64,000 bases of DNA from assembly GCA_024516035.1 (NCBI GenBank), contig CM044961.1, positions 6,817,515 through 6,881,514 of the forward strand, in the 5' to 3' direction. Shown here in pieces: positions 58,041 to 64,000 of this stretch. A model generated the notes under the pieces. The model saw only the letters and a list, made by a program, of their open reading frames with translations, was not told where the DNA came from and ran no database searches. Each line of letters starts with the position of its first letter. Positions within the stretch are counted from its first letter, which is position 1. Both the position numbers and the translations under genes were made by a program. This DNA is from Bactericera cockerelli (Eukaryota; Arthropoda; Insecta; Hemiptera; Triozidae).

Positions 58041-59099
58041 CAAGAGTTGGTGATGAATAGATGACAAAGTATACTATATTCTCTTCTTTAAATTAATCAA
58101 AAAACAAAAGAGATACCAAATACCTAATAAATACTCATACGAAGTTTTTCACTATAACCAATGCGTGGTATTTAAATTATTCGTATGAGCTAGGTACAAG
58201 GTAAAAGAATAGCAAATAGAAATAAATATTCTTTCTGTTTCTTTGAGGATAAAAAAAAAACAAATTCTTTTCTTTTTCTTTAACCCTTGATGACTCAAGT
58301 GTAGAACTTTTTCCTCAAACTATACAAACATGTAGATGTCCTAGAACTCGTCAAGTCTTTGTTCACCTGTTTGTCGGAGCAGGTTTATTTAGTGATCCAC
58401 GACCTATAAGATTTTTTAAATAGGTAGGTAACTTAAATGATTTTAAGTTACCTATTATTATTATTATAATAAGAATTTTCAATACCCTTTTTCAATTTTT
58501 TATCCTAGATGGGGGTTGTGACATATTAAATCCAATTTATTTTGAGGTGCTGATTACGAATTTGACATTGATTTTCAGCTAACTGTTATCATTGTGTTAC
58601 CAGTGGCGGAAATCGACCTTGGTCCCATTCCCATTCCTAATAGGATAAGGAAAGTCGTGTGATGTTTACACCAGATTTTTATTTTACTATCTGTTACCAG
58701 TACTCAATTGTTTTAAGTAATTTAAGAAATACAATTTTAGGCTTTTATCTGTACAAAGAAATTTTTCTCCAGTGCCAGGTAATGGAAAGTAAAAATTAAA
58801 AGCAATTGAGAAAAAATGAGTGCTGGATTTTGCCTTTACACCTCAATTTCCTTTACAGTTTTTGAGAGATTTCTTCGATCCTCAGTTCTCACGACGGGTT
58901 AAGGATAAAAAAAGTTCTTTTTTTTCTGCATGTAAAAAAAGGTACAAAAAGTTATGTAGATGGAACAGAACAAATCCTGCGGGACAGAAAGTCCTGATCA
59001 CCGGAGCACAACGAAGTCTGGGAATAAAATCGAAGTCGTTGAATTTGTTTCTGAAATTGAATTCAAGTGGAACGAGGAAAAGAGATACATATATATGAG
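58041..59099. other. AT-rich intron DNA with a repeat-H piece
   Basis: 58495-58680 matches the end of repeat H (GTGCTGATTACGAATTTG, GGATAAGGAAAGTCGTGTGA). No exon recognised. Confidence 0.45.
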
Positions 59100-59776
59100 G
59101 AGAAGAAATAAATAATGAGATAGAGAGAGTGAAAGAGAGAGAGAATGAGATAGAGAGTGAGAGCGAAAGAGAGAGAAAAAGAGAAAAGAGAGATAGAGAG
59201 GGAGGGAGAGAGAGAAAAAGGGGAAAGAGAGATATAGAGGGAGGGAGAGAGAGAATGAGATAGAGAAAGTGACAGTGAAAGAGAGATAGAGAGGAATGGA
59301 TAGAGAGAAAGAGAAAGAAAAAGAGAAAAGGGGAAAGAGAGATAGAGAGGGAGGGATAGACAAAAAGAGAAAAGGGGAAAGAGAGATAGAGAGAAAGGGA
59401 GAGAGAGGGAAGGAGAAAAAGGAGAAGGAGTGATAGAGAGGGAAGGAGAGAGAGAAACGGAAAAAGAGAGAGAATGAGAAAGAGAAAGACACAGACAAAG
59501 ACAAAGAGAAAAGAAAGAGAATGAGAAAAGAGAAAAGAAAAAAAGAGAAAGAGAAAAAGATATATGAAAATTAATAATATTAAAGTAAAAATAGGCAAAA
59601 TTGAGGACGCGAGAAATAGAGATATGAGAAAAATAGGAAAATGAAAAGCAAGAAAAAAATCAAAAAGAGAAAAAGGAACTGACAGAATAAAATTTAAACA
59701 AATAATACCTAAAAAGGTGCGAGGGAAAGAAGAAAAGGTAATAAAGGAATAAATAAAAATATCTAGAAGGAGAATA

Positions 59777-59846
<70 letters not shown>

Positions 59847-59937
59847 CAGAGAGAGAGAGAGTGAGAGAGAAAGAGAGAGAGAGAGATAAAAGAAAAAGCA
59901 GAACGAATAAACAAGTGGTGGCAAAACACTCTCAGGA

Positions 59938-59996
<59 letters not shown>

Positions 59997-60410
59997 CAAA
60001 AGAAAGAGAAGTTAGCTATAAAAGAACTGAGAAGGGAAAAAATGCAAATAAAATAAAATAGTGATAGAAGACAGGGGTGATAAAAATGTAAATGAAAAAG
60101 AAAAACATGATTGTCTCAAAGGATTCATAAAGAGTTGAGAAAAAGTTAAGGAAAAACATTAAAACTTTTTAACCGGAGTTTTTTCCAATTGGGTCTCTTT
60201 ATCCTTCCGCGTTTCTCTCTCACTCTCTGTCTCTCATTCTCTGTCTCTCTGTCTCTCTGTCTCTCTCTCTCACTCTCTCACTCTCTCACTCTCTCACTCT
60301 CTCACTCTCTCACTCTCTCTCTTTCTCCCTCTCTCTCAATCTCTCTCAATCTCTCTCAATCTCTCTCAATCTCTCTCACTCTCTCTATCACTCACTCATT
60401 CTTTCTTTGA
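59100..60410. repeat. Long GA-rich domain followed by a CT-rich domain
   Basis: Purine-rich GAGA sequence covers about 59105-59560, 59775-59890 and 59941-59992 on the plus strand. The strand then switches to CT-rich sequence at 60212-60400, with CACTCTCT and CAATCTCT units. All Ser/Leu- or Glu/Arg-rich frames here are artefacts. Confidence 0.9.
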
Positions 60411-60522
60411 AATGAACACATTTATTAAAACTTTCTAGTTGAGTTTGGTAGGTCATCCAATTTTTTTACAATATTTCAGGACCAGGTCAAAAGAAAAGAG
60501 CAAGAAAAAACCTGAAGGTATA

Positions 60523-61108
60523 CAGTCGAACCTAAAAAAAAAGAGAATTCATGGAACCGGAATTTTTTCTCTTATATCTAGGTTTCTCTTATTTACATTA
60601 AAGAGAGGTAAATTTGACCTGGGAGTTTTTCTCTTATATCCAGGATTCTCTTATATCTAGGTTTCTCTTATATCCAGTCCTCTCAAATTTAGGTTTCTCT
60701 TTTATCCAGGTTTCTCTTATAACCAAGTTTCTCTTTTATCCAGGTTTCTCTTATACCCAGTTCTCTTATAACTAGGTTTCTCTTATACCCGGTTCTTTTA
60801 TATTCAGCTTTCTCTTATACCCAGTTCTCTTATATCCAGGTTTCTCTTATATCTAGGTTTCTCCTATGCCCAGTTCTTTTATATCGTGCTTTCTCTTATA
60901 TCCAGTTCTCTTATATCCAGGATTCTCTAATATTTAGGTTTCTCTTATACCCAGTTCTCTTATATCCAGGTTTCTCTTATACCCAGTTCTCTTAAACCCA
61001 GTTCTCTTATATCCAGGTTTCTCTCATAACTAGGTTTCTCTTATACTCAGTTCTCTTATATCCAGCTTTCTCTTATATCCAAGTTTCTCTTATATCCAGG
61101 TCCGACTG
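60523..61108. mobile_element. TA-flanked, pogo-like MITE expanded as a 16/17-bp minisatellite
   Basis: Left CAGTCGAACCT and right AGGTCCGACTG are inverted ends, each flanked by TA. Nearly the whole interior is about 33 variants of TTCTCTTATATCCAGGT. Elements with such ends and ATATAAGAGAA-type subterminal units exist in the Tc1/mariner-pogo group, so the minisatellite looks like amplified subterminal repeats. It ends 26 bp past the splice donor of the SLC26 exon at 61141. Confidence 0.65.
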
Positions 61109-61140
61109 TATCCCATGAATGTACACAAACTTCGACTTAC

Positions 61141-61281
61141 TCTTTGTCCTCCACATCGGTTTCACCACATGGAACTCCACCATGAAGACCACCGCCGCTA
61201 TGATGACAGCCGCCAGGGACGCTTTGGGTATGTACTTGAAGTAGGGGGTGAAGAATTGCAGGGACACGATGACTATGATAC
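61141..61281 (-). CDS. SLC26 anion transporter, membrane-domain exon (complete copy)
   Basis: A 141-nt exon with acceptor CGCCTCCACAG and donor GTAAGT (61140-61135). It starts with two bases completing a Gly codon and ends with one extra base. It encodes IIVIVSLQFFTPYFKYIPKA, SLAAVIIAAVVFMVEFH and VVKPMWRTK, the late membrane helices typical of SLC26. This is the only one of five tandem acceptors that leads into a full exon with a donor. Confidence 0.9.
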
Positions 61282-61960
61282 CTGTGGAGGCGATGGAGGT
61301 GTGGTTAATGGAGGTAGGTTGGTAAAATTCACACCCTTGATACACAAGAGTGGCAATGATGACAGCTACCAGGGAGGATTTGGGTATGTACTTGAAGTAG
61401 GGGGTGAAGAATTGGAGGGACACGATGACTATGATACCTGTGGAGGCAATGGAGGTGTGGTTAATGGAGGTAGGTTAGTAAAATTCACCCCCCTGATACA
61501 CAAGAGTTCACCCCCTACTTCAAGACAGGGTATGTACTGTCTTGAAGTAGGGGGTGAAGAGTTGGAGGGACACGATGACTATGATACCTGTGGAGGCAAT
61601 GGAGGTGTGGTTAATGGAGGTAGGTTGGTAAAATTCACCCCCTTGATACACAAGAGTTGCAATGATGACAGTCGCCAGAGAGGATTTGGGTATATACTTG
61701 AAGTAGGGGGTGAAGAGTTGCAGGGACACGATGACTATGATACCTGTGGAGGCAATGGAGGTGTGGTTAATTTAGGTGGGTTATTAAAATTCACCCCCTT
61801 GACAAGAGTTGCAATGATGACAGCCGCCAGGGACGCTTTGGGTATGTACTTGAAGTAGGGGGTGAAGAATTGGAGGGACACGATGACTAGGATACCTGTG
61901 GAGTGTGTGGAGGCAATGGAGATGTGGTTAGTGTTAGTTTAGAATAGTATAGTAGGACAG
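61201..61960 (-). repeat. 150-156-bp tandem array of SLC26 acceptor plus exon start (5 copies)
   Basis: Acceptor-type sites followed by the exon start recur at 61281, 61437, 61587, 61743 and 61895, spaced 156, 150, 156 and 152 bp. Each unit carries CATTAACCACACCTCC and a polypyrimidine-AG, then the IIVIVSLQ(F/L)FTPYFKY coding start to about VIIA. It then crosses into the next unit's intron part. Copy 2 reads in frame without a stop into copy 1 (adding 52 codons). Copy 4 reads into copy 3, which stops shortly after. Copy 5 is shifted relative to copy 4. Confidence 0.88.
61507..61558. repeat. 22-bp perfect inverted repeat in copy 3 of the SLC26 array
   Basis: TTCACCCCCTACTTCAAGAC plus AG, an 8-nt loop, then the exact reverse complement. 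It replaces the middle of the exon copy and destroys its frame. Confidence 0.9.
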
Positions 61961-62045
61961 TAGCTAGTGCTTTTTTAGACTGTCGGCTCGAGACGGGGAG
62001 TCCCATTACGCTAACAGTTTTTTTTTTTTTTTTTTTTTTTTCTTC

Positions 62046-62227
62046 AAGTTTTTTATTTAAAGTTATCGTGTTTGTGTGAATCATGATATCACACACTACT
62101 CAAACACCCTTTAGTATCACACACTACTGAAACTCGTTTTACTAAATCTACGCTGGCGCGGGACTTGAACCACCGACCTGCAGTTTACAAGTCCGCCGCC
62201 TTATCGAGCGAGCTACTGAGGTCGGTA
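62046..62227 (-). repeat. tRNA-derived SINE, family B
   Basis: Minus strand: ACCGACCTCAGTAGCTCGCT, AGGTCGGTGGTTCAAGTCCC and a tail, with a poly-T (plus) run at 62020-62041. A short internal duplication of the CACACTACT segment is visible. Confidence 0.75.
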
Positions 62228-62312
62228 GAAATAGAATAGAATAGAAATTACCTTGTTTATACTGCCGAGGTGAGACTGAAAAGTCCCTTTATTCCAGCAG
62301 TCTAAACAAGGT
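62226..62312 (-). repeat. SINE family A tail fragment
   Basis: Minus strand: GCTGGAATAAAGGGACTTTT, CACCTCGGCAGTATAAACAA and GGTAATTTC, the family-A 3' end only. Confidence 0.55.
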
Positions 62313-62410
62313 CTCTTGTTTATTTTCAAATTTAAAAAGACATTTTGTACATACACTTAATATTCGGTACGGAGGCTCCTCTTTGTTTACTGTATATCTT
62401 TCAAACTTAC

Positions 62411-62572
62411 CGGTATAAACTCCTCCGAAAGTGGTCTTGACCCCACTGGCATTGTTGACGGCGCCCCTGCTTAGTGCGCCCGTCACGGGCATGGAACCCA
62501 CAAATGAGGACACTATGTTACAGGCACCCAGCGCCAGCATTTCCTGGTTAGCGTCGATGTTCTTGCCATCGC
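62411..62572 (-). CDS. SLC26 anion transporter, core-domain exon
   Basis: A 162-nt exon (acceptor CGATTTCTCAG-type, donor GTAAGT at 62410-62405). It encodes DGKNIDANQEMLALGACNI, then VSSFVGSMPVTGALSRGAVN and NASGVKTTFGGVYT, ending one base into a Gly codon. N-Q-E followed by G-N/C, S, P-V/A-T/S-G, SR-AVN, SG-T is the signature stretch of the SLC26/SulP transport core that lines the anion site. It joins the 61141 exon in perfect phase. Upstream exons lie beyond the window, past the BEL/Pao insertion. The gene therefore spans at least 10 kb. Confidence 0.92.
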
Positions 62573-62673
62573 CTGAGAAATAGAGGCGAGTAGGGAAATT
62601 TTTTTTTAATAATTAAGTTTTTTTTGCCAATATTTATATATTTTTTTTATGTATGACTTTCTCTTTACACAAT

Positions 62674-62996
62674 TGTATATGTAAGTATGTTTACGCCACT
62701 TATAGAAACCTCCTGGGATTATTACTTCCTCAATTTGGGGTTTCATTTTCTCAGTTCACACTTTGTATCGATTAATCGATTACAAAGATTATCGTTAATT
62801 CATGTTTCTAACCTAGGATTTTTTTTCTTCCTTCTTCTTGCTCGACCACCGTCCATCGAGGTTCACCTTCTAGCTTTTCCCCAGCGTTGTATCAAATTTA
62901 ATAAACCAATAAATCTTAACCCATTTTTAATTGTGCTAATTTGTTCTTTTTATTTCAAACACCTATACAGTCCACTTTTCGATTGCAAACCGAACA
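62674..62996 (+). repeat. Candidate 5' LTR of the BEL/Pao element
   Basis: The stretch starts TGTATATGTAAG, ends CGAACA and contains an AATAAACCAATAAA polyadenylation-type block near its 3' part. Just after it, TTTTTTGGTCCTTCTGAAG resembles the primer-binding region of BEL/Pao elements. Without the 3' LTR the left border is a guess. Confidence 0.4.
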
Positions 62997-63095
62997 TTTT
63001 TTGGTCCTTCTGAAGTCCAGATGATCCAGTTTCGTTTCGTAGTACCTACATAATCAACCAACCAAGACGTTCGCTTCGGGGATAGGAATAGCAAC

Positions 63096-64000
63096 ATGGA
63101 GAACAAGCTGAAGGTGATGCAGGCGAGGAAGGAGCAAATATTTGCACATGCAACAGCCACTTTCAACCTCTCGAAAAAATTGACCACAACTCAAGAAGGG
63201 AGCGCCTTCCTGAAGAAGGCTCAGTGTATGGACGCCTATAGAACTGAATTCCTACAGTTGGGAACGGACATAAATCTAGCAGAGCTAGAATTAAATCCAA
63301 CTTACAAGATAGATTTGAATTACATTGAGGCCTTTGACGATATGTATGGAGTGATAAAATATTACATGGCCAAGCTGGCAAAAGACGGTCAATCTACCTC
63401 TACAACAACCATCAATGTGTCTGGAACTCCACCATCAGACAGTAAAATAAAGTTACAGCCCCTACAGTTACCGGAGTTCAATGGGAATCTGGAAGACTGG
63501 CCCATGTTCTACTCTCTCTTCAAGGTCAATGTGGATGACAGAACTGACATACCAACCAGTCACAAGCTTCAATATTTGGTCTCTAAACTCGAAGGCAAGG
63601 CACTACAATCCTGTTCCGGGATACCACTCACAGAGGAAAACTATGCAGTAATCTTGGGAAACCTCATCAAACGGTATGAAGACAAACGGGGAATAGCCAG
63701 TCACTACATGGATACCATCTGTAGTTTCAAGACCATGAAGGTCGAATCCAGTGAGCAACTTGAATTCTTTGTCGATGGATTTGGTGCTGCAGTTGCTGCG
63801 TTGAGTGCTCTGAAACTTGACAACCTCACAGAGTTCATCCTGTTCTTCATTGGAAACTCCAAGCTGGATGAGTCAACCAGGAGAGCATTTGAGGCCACCA
63901 TCAAAGACAATCAAATCCCTACCATCAAACAACTCCTAGATTTCACACAAAGTCAATCCAAACTGCTGTCTCGGATAGTTCCCGTTCCTGTCAAATCAGA
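63096..64000 (+). CDS. BEL/Pao retrotransposon gag (N-terminal ~300 residues, open at window end)
   Basis: An uninterrupted frame from an ATG at 63096 to the edge. It begins with a helical, charged region, then KLQPLQLPEFNGNLEDWPMF followed by YLVSKLEGKALQSCSGIPLT and LIKRYEDKRGIA. These match the DUF1759/capsid-type gag domain found at the start of BEL/Pao polyproteins (L-P-F-G-W-F, L-L-G-A, L-YG). No stop or frameshift occurs in 300 codons, so this is a young insertion. Protease, RT, RNase H and integrase should follow outside the window. It lies in an SLC26 intron in the opposite orientation to that gene. Confidence 0.85.
   Translation, partial: MENKLKVMQARKEQIFAHATATFNLSKKLTTTQEGSAFLKKAQCMDAYRTEFLQLGTDINLAELELNPTYKIDLNYIEAFDDMYGVIKYYMAKLAKDGQSTSTTTINVSGTPPSDSKIKLQPLQLPEFNGNLEDWPMFYSLFKVNVDDRTDIPTSHKLQYLVSKLEGKALQSCSGIPLTEENYAVILGNLIKRYEDKRGIASHYMDTICSFKTMKVESSEQLEFFVDGFGAAVAALSALKLDNLTEFILFFIGNSKLDESTRRAFEATIKDNQIPTIKQLLDFTQSQSKLLSRIVPVPVKS

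Noticed and set aside
58882..60410. Long Ser/Leu/Phe-rich ORFs and Glu/Arg-rich ORFs
   Set aside because: They arise from GA/CT low-complexity DNA and are open in several frames at once.
61115..61858. 247-codon Gly/Asp-rich plus ORF with repeated GHDDYDTCGGNGGVVNGG
   Set aside because: It is the antisense shadow of the SLC26 acceptor/exon array. The minus strand carries recognisable SLC26 sequence with splice sites.

Overview
This is 64 kb of AT-rich eukaryotic nuclear DNA, most likely from an insect. The evidence is spliced genes with consensus GT-AG introns, a Toll-type receptor ectodomain, an SLC26 anion transporter, a BEL/Pao retrotransposon, mariner/Tc1, piggyBac-like, hAT-like and Helitron-like DNA elements, and several tRNA- and 5S-derived SINE families. 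I could not fix the species. Host coding sequence is only a few kilobases. Nearly everything else is transposable elements, tandem repeats and purine/pyrimidine tracts.

Layout. 0-3.7 kb: end of a Tc1-like transposase, then AT-rich and CT-rich DNA. 3.75-6.85 kb: one minus-strand exon of a tetraspan protein resembling a calcium-channel gamma subunit/TARP, preceded by about 42 copies of a 71-bp unit that repeats its splice acceptor and the first 41 bp of the exon. 7-17 kb: SINEs, 5S-rRNA-derived SINEs, a Helitron-like element, a 36-bp minisatellite and microsatellites. 18.06-28.4 kb and 37.6-47.6 kb: two direct copies of a roughly 10-kb segmental duplication. Each carries the 5' exons of a minus-strand Toll-like receptor gene and a large intron loaded with transposons. 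A 100-N gap interrupts exon 3 of the lower copy. 28.5-37 kb: a nested mariner element, a 5'-truncated LINE with a restriction-like-endonuclease type C-terminus, and the remaining exons of the upper Toll copy. 47.6-52.8 kb: a long (GT)n tract and repeats.

52.9-62.6 kb holds the last five coding exons (minus strand) of an SLC26 sulfate/anion transporter with a STAS domain, closest to SLC26A11. The intron 5' of exon B (61141-61281) carries four extra tandem copies of that exon's acceptor plus exon start. At 62.67 kb a BEL/Pao element begins in the next SLC26 intron, with a candidate 5' LTR and an intact gag ORF open to the window end.

The most unusual pattern is that two unrelated genes show the same rearrangement. 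In each, a unit spanning the polypyrimidine tract, the AG and the first part of an exon is tandemly amplified upstream of the one complete exon. This creates arrays of competing 3' splice sites. The Toll duplication also supplies natural empty sites, so exact target-site duplications can be read for several insertions.
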